A stretch of 64,000 nucleotides of DNA from Tropicibacter naphthalenivorans (GTDB taxonomy: Bacteria > Pseudomonadota > Alphaproteobacteria > Rhodobacterales > Rhodobacteraceae), in the NCBI RefSeq assembly GCF_900176475.1, contig NZ_FWXX01000006.1, positions 124,001 to 188,000 of the forward strand. The letters are read 5' to 3'. The position numbers and the translations under genes are program-made. Below the pieces are notes generated by a model. That model searched no databases. It saw only the letters and a program-made list of their open reading frames with translations, and was not told where the DNA came from. Shown one piece after another: positions 1 to 7,671 of the stretch; position 1 is the stretch's first letter, and the number at the start of each line of letters is the position of its first letter.

Positions 1-24
1 TGGTCGGCAAACGCAGGGCCGGGC

Positions 25-210
25 TTAGAACCGGGCGCTGTCGTAGAACGCACGGGTGTGCGCGGTGTCCTGCATCTTGTCAGACGTCAGGTCGGGCTGG
101 GCGGCCTCTGCCGTCGTCCCGCTGGTCGCCACTGCCACCGCCGCAATCGGCGCCGCAGTCCCGGCCAGTTTCAGGAAATCGCGGCGTGAGGCCTCTTTCT
201 CCTTGCTCAT
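25..210 (-). CDS. Small twin-arginine signal protein of the formate dehydrogenase locus
   Basis: This is a 61-residue protein. It begins at the ATG at 210, just before a textbook Tat motif (SRRDFLK, residues 8-14), a hydrophobic stretch (about 15-36) and a short polar tail ending in ARF. Such tiny Tat proteins sit directly upstream of the large formate dehydrogenase subunit gene in many proteobacteria and are annotated as Tat-signal or formate dehydrogenase region proteins; their role is not established. Its upstream neighbour is a TorD-like chaperone, which fits. The catalytic subunit gene is expected to start left of base 1, so this gene is the last complete one of a DUF3305-DUF3306-TorD-Tat operon. 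An in-frame extension up to 408 is antisense coding noise over the TorD gene and was not used. Confidence 0.85.
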   Translation of the reverse strand: MSKEKEASRRDFLKLAGTAAPIAAVAVATSGTTAEAAQPDLTSDKMQDTAHTRAFYDSARF

Positions 211-284
211 CAGGTCTCTCCCTTTTGAGTGGTTCCGACGGTTGCCCGCCGCTCGAAAACGGGTTGCCCCGCGGTGAAATCCGG

Positions 285-893
285 TCAGGCGCTCATGCGG
301 AACGCTTCGGCCTCGATCTCCATGAAGGCGCGGCCAACGCTGCCCACCGGCGCGTAGAACACCGACGTTTTCGCGCCTTCGAGATCGCCAAAGAAATGCG
401 CCGCCCACGGCCCGATGTGCTTGTTGAAAAAGTCGCGCTGGGTTTGCAGATCGGCGGGCGCGCCAAAGCGGCCCACGATCATCGCGCCCATCATCTCCAT
501 CAGGCTGGCGATGTTGTCCTCGGGCTCAAAGACGTTCTCGGCCCGCGCAAGACCGCGCGCCGCCATGTCCTGCCGCAGCAGCGCCAGCGGTTTCTCGTTC
601 AGGAACCCGGTCAGGTAATAAGACGCATAGGGCAGCAGCTCGCCGCGCCCGAGGCCGATGAACAGCTTGTTGTACTCGGACTGGACGGTCTGCGGCTTGG
701 TCAGGCGGGCCATCTTTGCCAGCGTGGTGATCGCCTTGCCCAGATCGCTGTCGTCCCCGGACAGCCCGGCCGTCTGGTCCAGCAACATCTGGTCCGGCGG
801 CCCGGACAGGATCAGCCCAAGAAAGTTGTAAAGATCCGCGCGAAGGCGGTCTTCGGCGGCGATCTGCGGGGCGGGGTCTGCGGTCATGGTCAT
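285..893 (-). CDS. TorD/DmsD-family molybdoenzyme chaperone
   Basis: A 202-aa cytoplasmic, all-alpha chaperone. TorD-family hallmarks are visible: EYNKLFIG (73-80), LLPYASYYL (86-94), EDNIASLMEMMG (125-136) and FFNKHIGPWAAHFF (155-168). Family members bind the Tat leader of a molybdo- or tungstoenzyme and hold it for cofactor insertion. Here the client is probably the formate dehydrogenase alpha subunit beyond the left edge. The start ATG at 893 overlaps the stop of the DUF3306 gene (ATGA), which indicates translational coupling. Length is normal for the family. The exact client is inferred from the neighbourhood only. Confidence 0.9.
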   Translation of the reverse strand: MTMTADPAPQIAAEDRLRADLYNFLGLILSGPPDQMLLDQTAGLSGDDSDLGKAITTLAKMARLTKPQTVQSEYNKLFIGLGRGELLPYASYYLTGFLNEKPLALLRQDMAARGLARAENVFEPEDNIASLMEMMGAMIVGRFGAPADLQTQRDFFNKHIGPWAAHFFGDLEGAKTSVFYAPVGSVGRAFMEIEAEAFRMSA

Positions 894-1483
894 CCTTGCG
901 TACTCTCGAAATGAAAACGCATCCGGCGCGGCGCTGTGGGCGCGGGCGGCTCTTGGTCTGCGGTTTCGAATTGCGGTGCGGCGGGCGCTGTGTTGGGCGC
1001 GGGCTCGGGGGCTGTGTCGAGCGTTGGGGCCTGCTCGGCCTCGGCGACCGGCTCTGGCTCGGGTTCAGCCAGACGCGCGGCCTTGGCCTCTGCCTCGGCT
1101 TCGGCCTCCAGCGCTTTGTCGAACATGCCCTTGCCCACTTGGTAAATCGTCTGAAGGTTCTCGACGACGGTGGCGCTGTCGGTAAAATCCTCGCCGTAAT
1201 CCACCAGCCCGTCGACATTCGCCAGCACCGGGTTCAGCCGCCACAGCCGCCGCAGCGCGCGGGTTTTCAGCCGCTGGGGCAGCGCCGCCTTGAGGAAATC
1301 CTGCACCTGCTCGGCGCTTTCCAAACTATCGGGATCGGGCAGGCCCGCCTCGGCCAGCAGCTCTTCGTCCGATTTCTCGGCCAAGGCGGCCTCTTGCGCC
1401 TGCGCCTCGGCGGCGGCAACGGCGGCCTGTTCAGCGCGGGCCTCGGCTTCGACGGCCGCTTTGCGCTTTTCCCAAAAGCTCAT
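890..1483 (-). CDS. DUF3306 family protein
   Basis: A 197-aa protein beginning MSFWEKRKAAVEAEA, the usual DUF3306 opening. Residues 5-45 form a charged Ala/Glu-rich helix, probably coiled coil. The conserved core (about 60-125) contains LPQRLKTRALRRLWRLNP followed by the GLVDYGEDFTD segment. The C-terminal third is low-complexity Pro/Glu/Ala and ends in MRFHFES. DUF3306 genes accompany DUF3305 and formate dehydrogenase genes in Rhodobacterales and other proteobacteria. No biochemical role is known to me; an assembly function is inferred. It overlaps the DUF3305 stop and the TorD start by four bases each. Confidence 0.85.
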   Translation of the reverse strand: MSFWEKRKAAVEAEARAEQAAVAAAEAQAQEAALAEKSDEELLAEAGLPDPDSLESAEQVQDFLKAALPQRLKTRALRRLWRLNPVLANVDGLVDYGEDFTDSATVVENLQTIYQVGKGMFDKALEAEAEAEAKAARLAEPEPEPVAEAEQAPTLDTAPEPAPNTAPAAPQFETADQEPPAPTAPRRMRFHFESTQG

Positions 1484-2043
1484 TGCAGCCGCCCCCGTTT
1501 CAGCGCCGGGGACGCGTAGATATCCGCCGCCTTGCCGATGCGCGGATCGCCGACGCCATCCTGCACCAGATCGACGCGCTTTTTGTCGCGCTTGCGCTTC
1601 ACAAAGACCTCGTCCTCGTGGAAATCCTCGATGAAATCGCGGACCCAAGCCACCAGCCCGTGCGGCATCGGTACCTTTTCCACGATCTCCTCGCCGCTGT
1701 CGGTGTAATCCTGCGCCTCGTAGGGCGAAGCGGTGACCAGCAGAACATCCAAGGGATCGCTGCCTTCGCCCGCGCGCATCACGACAAAGACGCTGGGCAC
1801 CTCGGCGGTGATGCCGTGCAGATAGGCTTCGGTTTCGGCGCCATGCAGTTCCAGCGTCAGGGTGGCGGCGTGATATTCGACCGCCTCGCCTTCGCGGCGC
1901 AGCTCGCGCCAGTCCGCCTCGGGCGCGCCCGGCAGCACGGCAACCGCCGTCCAATGCCAAGCCGCCCAGCGAGTGACGCCGGGTGTCTTTCTCAGAACGA
2001 TGCCGACGGGCATCGTGCGATACATGTTCGGGTTGTGGATCAA
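1480..2043 (-). CDS. DUF3305 family protein, probable TTG start
   Basis: The conserved body starts MPVGIVLRKTPGVTRWAAW and ends KAADIYASPALKRGRLQ; it matches the DUF3305 family, whose genes are regularly first in formate dehydrogenase operons. I place the start at TTG 2043 (187 aa) because GGGAGGA lies six to seven bases upstream (about 2050-2056). The in-frame ATGs at 2025 and 2013 have no comparable Shine-Dalgarno and would give 181 or 177 aa. The TrpTrp/Glu-rich, soluble sequence shows no signal peptide or membrane segment. Function is unknown; a role in maturation of the enzyme is inferred from context. Confidence 0.82.
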   Translation of the reverse strand: MIHNPNMYRTMPVGIVLRKTPGVTRWAAWHWTAVAVLPGAPEADWRELRREGEAVEYHAATLTLELHGAETEAYLHGITAEVPSVFVVMRAGEGSDPLDVLLVTASPYEAQDYTDSGEEIVEKVPMPHGLVAWVRDFIEDFHEDEVFVKRKRDKKRVDLVQDGVGDPRIGKAADIYASPALKRGRLQ

Positions 2044-2387
2044 CCTAAGTCCTCCCTGGGGCTTTAGAGTGGTCCAGCCAGCGCCCTTGGGGAAAGGGCG
2101 AATTTGTATACCGCTGCATTCTTGTGCGCCTGTTGGACATTTTGGGCCAAGCTTGGGCGCGCAGATCACCGGGACGGACGAAATGTCTAATCCTACTTTT
2201 TTGCTCGGAAAAACGCCGCGTCGCAGCAATTCGAATCACACGCACGTTCAGGGGTGATTCGGCGGTGTTCTGCGCGGCGTCGGCGCGGTCAAAACCGGTT
2301 GTCGGCCTTATCGAATCATGCCTACGTTAGCGCCCGGCAGGGGCCAGATCGGCGGGCAGACAGACCCGTTTGGGCAGAGGGGAAATC
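2044..2387. promoter_or_regulatory. Divergent promoter region with an 8-bp inverted repeat (2232-2261)
   Basis: This 344-bp gap separates the divergent DUF3305 operon and the 4Fe-4S protein gene. It contains a perfect inverted repeat CGAATCAC (2232-2239) and GTGATTCG (2254-2261) with a 14-base spacer, about 127 bases before the plus-strand gene and 190 before the minus-strand gene. This could be an operator or a hairpin in a leader. I see no convincing ORF, RNA gene or riboswitch here, and no ModE-type palindrome. Confidence 0.45.
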
Positions 2388-4331
2388 ATGACCAAGACAT
2401 TGATAACATGTGATTGTTCTGGATCGCAGCAGATCGACGCAGCGGGTTTGGCGCAAAGGACCGGATGCAGCGTGCAAAGCCCCTGTTCGGCCTTGTGCAC
2501 CACCCAGTTGGACCGCGCCGCAGAGGCGCTGAGCACCCCTGACACAATTTTTTGCTGCACGCAGGAGTCGCGCATTTTCGAGACTTTGGCAGAAGAGTTG
2601 GGCGTGGATGCGCCCCCCACCTTGGACCTGCGCGACCGCGCCGGGTGGAGCGCCGATCCCGCCCCCAAACTACCCAAAATGTCCGCGCTGATCGCCGAGG
2701 CGCTGTTGCCGGCCGCCCCGGCCAAGTCGCTCGACGTGGTCTCCGAGGGGCTGTGTCTGATCCTTGGCGGTCAGCCCGCCCTGGACGCCGCAGAGCAGCT
2801 CAAGAACCACCTTGGGGTGACTGTTTTGCTGACCGCTGGCGACCTGCCAGACACCCGCGATTTCGACGTCATCAAGGGGGATTTGCGCCGGGCCAAGGGC
2901 GCTTTGGGCCAGTTCGAAGTGGTCATCGACGCCTTGCAGCAGATTGACCCCACTGGGCGCGGGCCTTTGACCCTGACCGCTCCGCGCGACGGCGGTGTCT
3001 CGCAGTGCGACATCATTCTGGACCTGCGCGGCGACAGCCCGCTGTTCCCGGCGCATGAAAAACGCGAAGGTTACCTGCGCGCCGATCCCACCCACGCGCC
3101 CGGCGTGGCGGCGGCGGTCATGGCGGCCTCGCATCTGGTCGGGACGTTTGAAAAGCCGCTGTATGTGCGTACCGAAGCGCTGTTGTGTGCCCATTCGCGG
3201 GCCGAACAGACCGGCTGCACCCGCTGTCTGGACCTGTGCCCCACCGGCGCGATCACCCCGAACGGCGACCATGTCACCGTCGATCCGATGATCTGCGCGG
3301 GCTGCGGGGCGTGCTCGGCGGCCTGTCCGTCCGGCGCGATCAGCTATGACGCCCCCGCCGTCGATCTGACCATGCGCCGGGTGCAGACCTTGGCCAAAGC
3401 CTTCCTCGACGCGGGCGGCACCGCGCCCCGCTTGCTGGTGCATGACGCGCACGGGGCCGAGATGATCCGCCTGTCCGCCCGCCACGGGCGCGGCTTGCCC
3501 GCCGATGTAATCCCCTTTGAAATCAGCGCCTTGGGCGCGTTTGGTCATGCCGAGGTGATCGCTGCGCTGGCCGCTGGCTTTGCCTCGGTCAGCCTGCTGC
3601 CCGGGCCGAAGGCGGACCTTGATGCCTTGGGCGCGCAGGTCGCTTTGGCGCAGGCCATCGGCGGCGAGGCCAAGGTCCAGATCATCGACACGCCCGACCC
3701 GGACGCGATGTCTGACGCGCTCTATGCCGAAGACGCCCCGACCCCGGTCGCCAGCCCCGTCCGCCCCATGGGCACCCGCCGCCAGATCACCCGCCAAGCG
3801 GCCCGCGCGCTGCACCCGGACACGGCCCAGCTGCCCTTGCCGCCGGGCGCGCCCTATGGCGCGGTGCTGGTGGACACGGACGCCTGCACGCTGTGCCTGT
3901 CGTGTGTGTCGCTCTGCCCGTCCGGCGCGCTGGCCGACAACCCGGACATGCCGCAGCTGCGGTTCCAAGAGGACGCCTGCCTGCAATGCGGGCTATGCGC
4001 CAACATCTGCCCCGAAAAGGCGATCTCGCTAGAGCCGCGTTTGGACCTGACCGAGGCGGCTTTGCGTCAGGAAACGCTCAACGAGGAAGAGCCCTTTGCC
4101 TGCGTGGAATGCGGTACGCTCTTCGGGGTGAAATCGACGATCGAGCGGATCACCGCCAAGCTGCAAGGCCATTCCATGTTCCAGGACGACGCCAAGCTGC
4201 GGATGATCCAGATGTGCGACGATTGCCGGGTCAACGCGCAGTTCCATTCCGCGAACAACCCGTTCCAGGGGGGCGAGCGTCCGCGTCCGCGTACGACCGA
4301 AGACTACCTGTCCAAGCGCCGCGATCACTGA
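2388..4331 (+). CDS. Large multi-cluster 4Fe-4S binding protein of the formate dehydrogenase locus
   Basis: A 647-aa cytoplasmic protein. The start ATG at 2388 follows GAGGGGA; a start 18 bases upstream lacks one. The N-terminus is Cys-rich (CDCSG, then CSVQSPCSALC and FCC within the first 60 residues). The middle has a ferredoxin pair: CTRCLDLCPTG (about 277) and CAGCGACSAACPSG (about 303). A second pair follows near 500-550 (CTLCLSCVSLCPSG and CLQCGLCANICPEK). The C-terminus has a zinc-ribbon-like pair, CVECG (about 571) and CDDC (about 614). Such proteins accompany DUF3305/3306 and formate dehydrogenase genes. An electron-transfer or assembly role is inferred; the Cys-rich ends are not explained by simple ferredoxin function. 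Confidence 0.85.
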   Translation: MTKTLITCDCSGSQQIDAAGLAQRTGCSVQSPCSALCTTQLDRAAEALSTPDTIFCCTQESRIFETLAEELGVDAPPTLDLRDRAGWSADPAPKLPKMSALIAEALLPAAPAKSLDVVSEGLCLILGGQPALDAAEQLKNHLGVTVLLTAGDLPDTRDFDVIKGDLRRAKGALGQFEVVIDALQQIDPTGRGPLTLTAPRDGGVSQCDIILDLRGDSPLFPAHEKREGYLRADPTHAPGVAAAVMAASHLVGTFEKPLYVRTEALLCAHSRAEQTGCTRCLDLCPTGAITPNGDHVTVDPMICAGCGACSAACPSGAISYDAPAVDLTMRRVQTLAKAFLDAGGTAPRLLVHDAHGAEMIRLSARHGRGLPADVIPFEISALGAFGHAEVIAALAAGFASVSLLPGPKADLDALGAQVALAQAIGGEAKVQIIDTPDPDAMSDALYAEDAPTPVASPVRPMGTRRQITRQAARALHPDTAQLPLPPGAPYGAVLVDTDACTLCLSCVSLCPSGALADNPDMPQLRFQEDACLQCGLCANICPEKAISLEPRLDLTEAALRQETLNEEEPFACVECGTLFGVKSTIERITAKLQGHSMFQDDAKLRMIQMCDDCRVNAQFHSANNPFQGGERPRPRTTEDYLSKRRDH

Positions 4332-4336
4332 TGCGT

Positions 4337-5080
4337 CTATTGATGCGCCAAGGGTGCCCCAAGATCGGCGGCGGCCATGCCCGCCACATAGGCGAGGACC
4401 GCCTCGACCTCGTCCAGCGTCAGCTCGATGGGGACGATGGGCGACGGGCGGTCCTCGGGGAAGGGCTCGGACACGTCGGTGATCAGGGTAAAGGCCGGAT
4501 GCGGGTTCAAAGCGTAGAAAATGCTGAACCGCTCTTCCCAGTCGGGCAGGCTACGCAACACGGCGAAACTGGGGGTCGAGCCGATCCCCGCCATGGCCGT
4601 TTGCGCATCGACCGCGTGGCAGCGGGTGCATTTTACGCGCGACACCGTCAGACCCAGATCGGCGTCGCCGGTCAGGGCCACTTCTGCGACCGCGCGGGCC
4701 TTGGGCTGCGGCAGGGTGAACAGAGCGACACCTTCGGGCGCAAAACTGGTCACCGTATTGCGCCCCACATCCGACGTCAGCCAGTCGGCCAAGCGCTGGG
4801 TCGCGGCGTCGGGGCTGCGCTGGTCCATGTGCCAAACGGCCCCGGCCCCTTGGAACAGCGCGACGCCATCCGGCCCGAAAACCAGCCCGGCGTCCTCCAA
4901 AGGCACCAATTCCACCCGCACCTGATGTTTCAGCGTAAATCGCGGCAGGATATGCCGCATCAAACCGCTATCCACCAGAGGCGCGGGCGCGTACAAGCGC
5001 ACCAAGCGATCCTGCGCGCTTGCCCCCAGCGGCAAGACAGCCCAGATCAGAACCCAAATCGCGGCACGTATCGCTCCCAT
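4337..5080 (-). CDS. Periplasmic c-type cytochrome with a substrate-binding-like N-terminal region
   Basis: A 247-aa exported protein. Residues 1-22 form a signal peptide (cleavage likely after ASA). Residues 24-140 resemble the first part of a periplasmic anion-binding protein (RLYAPAPLVDSGLMRHILPRF; a VWHMDQRSPDAATQRLADWL segment resembling the molybdate/tungstate-binding fold). A CTRCH heme c site is at 151-155, followed by a cytochrome c-like C-terminal helix (TLDEVEAVLAYV). It converges with the 4Fe-4S gene (five-base gap) and diverges from the DUF6494 operon. An electron acceptor or metal-sensing role for formate dehydrogenase is inferred. No MxP-type sixth ligand is obvious, so axial coordination is uncertain. 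Confidence 0.8.
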   Translation of the reverse strand: MGAIRAAIWVLIWAVLPLGASAQDRLVRLYAPAPLVDSGLMRHILPRFTLKHQVRVELVPLEDAGLVFGPDGVALFQGAGAVWHMDQRSPDAATQRLADWLTSDVGRNTVTSFAPEGVALFTLPQPKARAVAEVALTGDADLGLTVSRVKCTRCHAVDAQTAMAGIGSTPSFAVLRSLPDWEERFSIFYALNPHPAFTLITDVSEPFPEDRPSPIVPIELTLDEVEAVLAYVAGMAAADLGAPLAHQ

Positions 5081-5136
5081 TCGGTCAGCCTAGGCCGGGG
5101 CCCGCGTCTGCGTCAACTTTTGCAAAGGAGACCGTC

Positions 5137-5328
5137 ATGAGCGACGATTTCAACATGTCCATGCGCAAGTTCCTCAAACAGGTCGGCGTGACCTCTCAGC
5201 AGGCCATCGAAGAGGCGCTGCGCGGGGCCGACACCGCCGGGAAAACCTATGCGGTCAAGGCGGTTATCACCATCGAAGAGCTGGACATGACGCACGAAGT
5301 CTCCGGCGAAATCAAAGGGGACGCATAA
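5137..5328 (+). CDS. DUF6494 family small protein
   Basis: A 63-aa acidic protein starting MSDDFNMSMRKFLKQVGVTS. AAAGGAG (5124-5130) precedes the ATG, which decides the start. It has no signal peptide or metal motif. It is the first gene of an operon with the Mrp ATPase, which starts at the base after this stop codon. DUF6494 proteins recur beside formate dehydrogenase accessory genes in alphaproteobacteria. The motif LKQVGVTSQQAIEEALR looks like a short helical protein-interaction module. Function unknown. Confidence 0.8.
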   Translation: MSDDFNMSMRKFLKQVGVTSQQAIEEALRGADTAGKTYAVKAVITIEELDMTHEVSGEIKGDA

Positions 5329-6390
5329 GTGGCCATCACCAGAGAAGACGTCCTGACAGCACTCAAGGCGATCCAAGATCCTTCGGGCAGCGACATCGTC
5401 TCGGCGGGCGTGGTGCGCGCGCTGAACGTGGATGAGGCGGGCGCGGTGCGCTTTGTCATGGAGATCGCGCCGTCGCAGGCCAAGGCCTATGAGGCGATCA
5501 AGGCGCAGGCCGAGGCGGCGCTGAAAGCGCTCGGCGCGGCCTCGACCGCCATCGTGCTGACGGGCCATTCGGACAAGGCGCCGCCCGATCTGAAACCCTC
5601 GCGCCCCGCCCAGCCGCAAGGCCCGCAAAAGGTGCCGGGCGTCGATCACATCCTCGCCGTTGCCTCGGGCAAGGGCGGCGTGGGCAAATCCACCGTCTCC
5701 GCCAACCTCGCGTGCGCTCTGGCGGCGCAGGGGCGGCGCGTGGGCCTGCTGGATGCGGATGTCTACGGGCCGTCGCAGCCGCGGATGCTGGGCGTCTCTG
5801 GCCGCCCCGCCAGCCCCGACGGCAAGACCATCCTGCCCATGCGCAACCACGGCGTGACCATGATGTCGCTCGGCCTGATGACCAACGAAGACCAGGCGGT
5901 CGTCTGGCGTGGGCCGATGCTGATGGGCGCGCTGCAACAGATGCTGATGCAGGTGCAGTGGGGCGCTTTGGACGTGCTGATCGTCGACTTGCCTCCCGGC
6001 ACCGGCGACGTGCAGATGACCCTCGCGCAAAAGGCGCAAGTGGACGGTGCGGTGATCGTCTCGACCCCGCAGGACGTGGCGCTTCTGGACGCGCGCAAGG
6101 GGATCGACATGTTCAACCAGCTCAAGGTGCCGATCGTCGGCATGATCGAGAACATGTCGACGCATATCTGTTCGCAATGCGGCCACGAAGAGCACGTCTT
6201 TGGCCATGGCGGTGTTGCCGCAGAGGCCGACAAGATGGGCGTGCCGCTGCTGGCGGAAATCCCGCTGGACCTGCAGATCCGTCTCGCGGCGGACGGCGGC
6301 GCGCCCATTGTGGTCAGCCAGCCCGACAGCGCGCAGGCCAAGGCGTTCCACGACGTGGCGTCCAAGCTGGTCGCGGCGGGCGTCGCATGA
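5329..6390 (+). CDS. Mrp/NBP35-family P-loop ATPase (iron-sulfur carrier, ApbC type)
   Basis: A 353-aa protein with an N-terminal DUF59/FeS-assembly domain (1-80), a Pro-rich linker (about 82-103) and the ParA-like ATPase domain. The Walker A is GKGGVGKST (about 115-123), followed by DADVYGPSQPRMLG and DLPPGTGDVQMTLAQ. The cluster-binding CSQC pair lies at about 281-284. Family members bind and transfer 4Fe-4S clusters in the cytoplasm. It uses a GTG start immediately after the DUF6494 stop. Its place between DUF6494 and the ligase-fold gene suggests a dedicated copy for formate dehydrogenase, though it might also serve as the general Mrp protein. Confidence 0.92.
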   Translation: MAITREDVLTALKAIQDPSGSDIVSAGVVRALNVDEAGAVRFVMEIAPSQAKAYEAIKAQAEAALKALGAASTAIVLTGHSDKAPPDLKPSRPAQPQGPQKVPGVDHILAVASGKGGVGKSTVSANLACALAAQGRRVGLLDADVYGPSQPRMLGVSGRPASPDGKTILPMRNHGVTMMSLGLMTNEDQAVVWRGPMLMGALQQMLMQVQWGALDVLIVDLPPGTGDVQMTLAQKAQVDGAVIVSTPQDVALLDARKGIDMFNQLKVPIVGMIENMSTHICSQCGHEEHVFGHGGVAAEADKMGVPLLAEIPLDLQIRLAADGGAPIVVSQPDSAQAKAFHDVASKLVAAGVA

Positions 6391-7094
6391 GCGCGCCCCT
6401 GACCTTTCCGCCGCTGATGTACGGCGAAGAGGCGCAGGGCGGCGCGGCGCTGGAACACGCCTGTCTGCGGGCGACCATGGGCTGCGACGCGGGGCTGATC
6501 GCCTACCGGCCCGACCCGGCGACGCTGGAGGCAGCCTTGGTCTTTGCCCCCGAGGTGCCGCTGGCGCAGGCCATGGCGATGCTGCCCGCCTGCGGCGTTG
6601 GCTTCCAGAACGCTCTGGGCGCGCTGGCCCCGCCCGAGGTCGCGGTGCATCTGGATTGGGACGGCGGCATTCGCATCAACGGCGCGTCCTGCGGGCGGTT
6701 CCGGGCCATTGCCTCGGAGCTTGACCCCGCAAAGGTGCCCGACTGGCTGGTGATCGGCTGGACCCTGCCGCTGTACCCGATGTCCGAGGACATGGGCGCC
6801 ACCCCCGACCAGACCGCGCTTTATGCCGAAGGCTGCGCGGACGTGGAACCCCCCGCCCTGCTCGAAGCATGGGCGCGCCACACGCTGAACTGGATCACCC
6901 GCTGGGAACAGGATGGCCCCGCCCCGCTTCACGCGGAATGGCGCGGCCTCGCCCATGGCATCGGCGAAGAGACCACGCAAAACGGCCAATCCGGCACGTT
7001 CCTCGGGATCGACGAAGCCTTTGGGATGCTCTTGCGCGATGACGCCACCACCCACCTGATCCCGCTGACAACCCTATTGGAGGACAGCCCGTGA
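6387..7094 (+). CDS. Biotin/lipoate ligase-fold protein (DUF4444 type), catalytic motifs apparently degenerate
   Basis: A 235-aa protein. The start ATG 6387 overlaps the Mrp stop (ATGA). Its order of segments follows the BPL_LplA_LipB fold: central HLDWDGGIRINGASCGRF (about 88-105) sits where ligases have the KWPND..K region, and the C-terminus (LHAEWRGLAHGIGE, TFLGIDEAFGMLL) resembles the small ligase C-domain. However, the GRGR/GGG nucleotide loop and the catalytic lysine are not visible. The family is annotated as a biotin/lipoate A/B protein ligase, but no carrier protein gene lies nearby. I infer a non-ligase or altered-substrate role in formate dehydrogenase production. Confidence 0.75.
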   Translation: MSAPLTFPPLMYGEEAQGGAALEHACLRATMGCDAGLIAYRPDPATLEAALVFAPEVPLAQAMAMLPACGVGFQNALGALAPPEVAVHLDWDGGIRINGASCGRFRAIASELDPAKVPDWLVIGWTLPLYPMSEDMGATPDQTALYAEGCADVEPPALLEAWARHTLNWITRWEQDGPAPLHAEWRGLAHGIGEETTQNGQSGTFLGIDEAFGMLLRDDATTHLIPLTTLLEDSP

Positions 7095-7600
7095 ACCTCG
7101 CCCGCGCGATCCATTTCGATGAAAGCGACCAGATGGTCTTTGCCAGCCCGGCGCGCACCGGGGAATGGTGCATTTCCGGCGGTTTTGAATTCTCTGACTG
7201 GGGCGAAGGCGACCTGACCGGCAAGCAGCGCCAAGCCTTTGCCAACGGGTGGTTCGGACTGGAAACCGGCGGGCGGGTGACCTTTGTCGCCGTGACGCAG
7301 ATCGAACCCTCTGAGCTGGCCGAGCTGGAAACCCTGCTGGCGCAGCACTTTGTGACCTACTATGGCGCGCCGTCGATTGATGCCGCCCGCCCCGTCGCCC
7401 GCGAAGAGCTGTTCCACATGGCCGACCTGTGCGAGGATCATGACCCCAACACCCTGCTGATGGTGGCGCGGGAATTGACCGAGGCCGGCGTGCGCGAAGC
7501 GTTCCGCGTCATTGAGCCGTCCGAAGCGGGGCTGGACCAATTCGCCATCCACGGCAGTCTGGACGACGATCCTGGCCACGACCACGGCCATAGCCACTAA
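7091..7600 (+). CDS. DUF6505 family protein
   Basis: A 169-aa soluble protein with a GTG start that overlaps the preceding stop (GTGA). It opens MNLARAIHFDESDQMVF and ends in a His/Asp-rich tail (DDDPGHDHGHSH), which could bind a transition metal. The central part is acidic and lacks recognised motifs. It is the last gene of the DUF6494-Mrp-ligase-fold operon, followed by a terminator. DUF6505 genes recur in this setting; the function is unknown, and the metal-binding suggestion rests only on the tail. Confidence 0.8.
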   Translation: MNLARAIHFDESDQMVFASPARTGEWCISGGFEFSDWGEGDLTGKQRQAFANGWFGLETGGRVTFVAVTQIEPSELAELETLLAQHFVTYYGAPSIDAARPVAREELFHMADLCEDHDPNTLLMVARELTEAGVREAFRVIEPSEAGLDQFAIHGSLDDDPGHDHGHSH

Positions 7601-7618
7601 ACGCCTGTCACAGCGCAT

Positions 7619-7656
7619 AAAAAGGCCCGCTCAGATCGCTCTGGCGGGCCTTTTCC
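7619..7656 (+). terminator. Rho-independent terminator after the DUF6505 gene
   Basis: Stem AAGGCCCGC with GCGGGCCTT around an 11-base loop, followed by TTTTCC. Because the left arm is preceded by A residues it may also end the convergent tupA transcript. Confidence 0.85.
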
Positions 7657-7671
7657 TATCTCTTCAGGCGC

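Noticed and set aside
2670-3986. 438-codon frame antisense to the 4Fe-4S protein gene
   Set aside because: Arg/Gln/Gly-rich shadow of a clear gene on the other strand.
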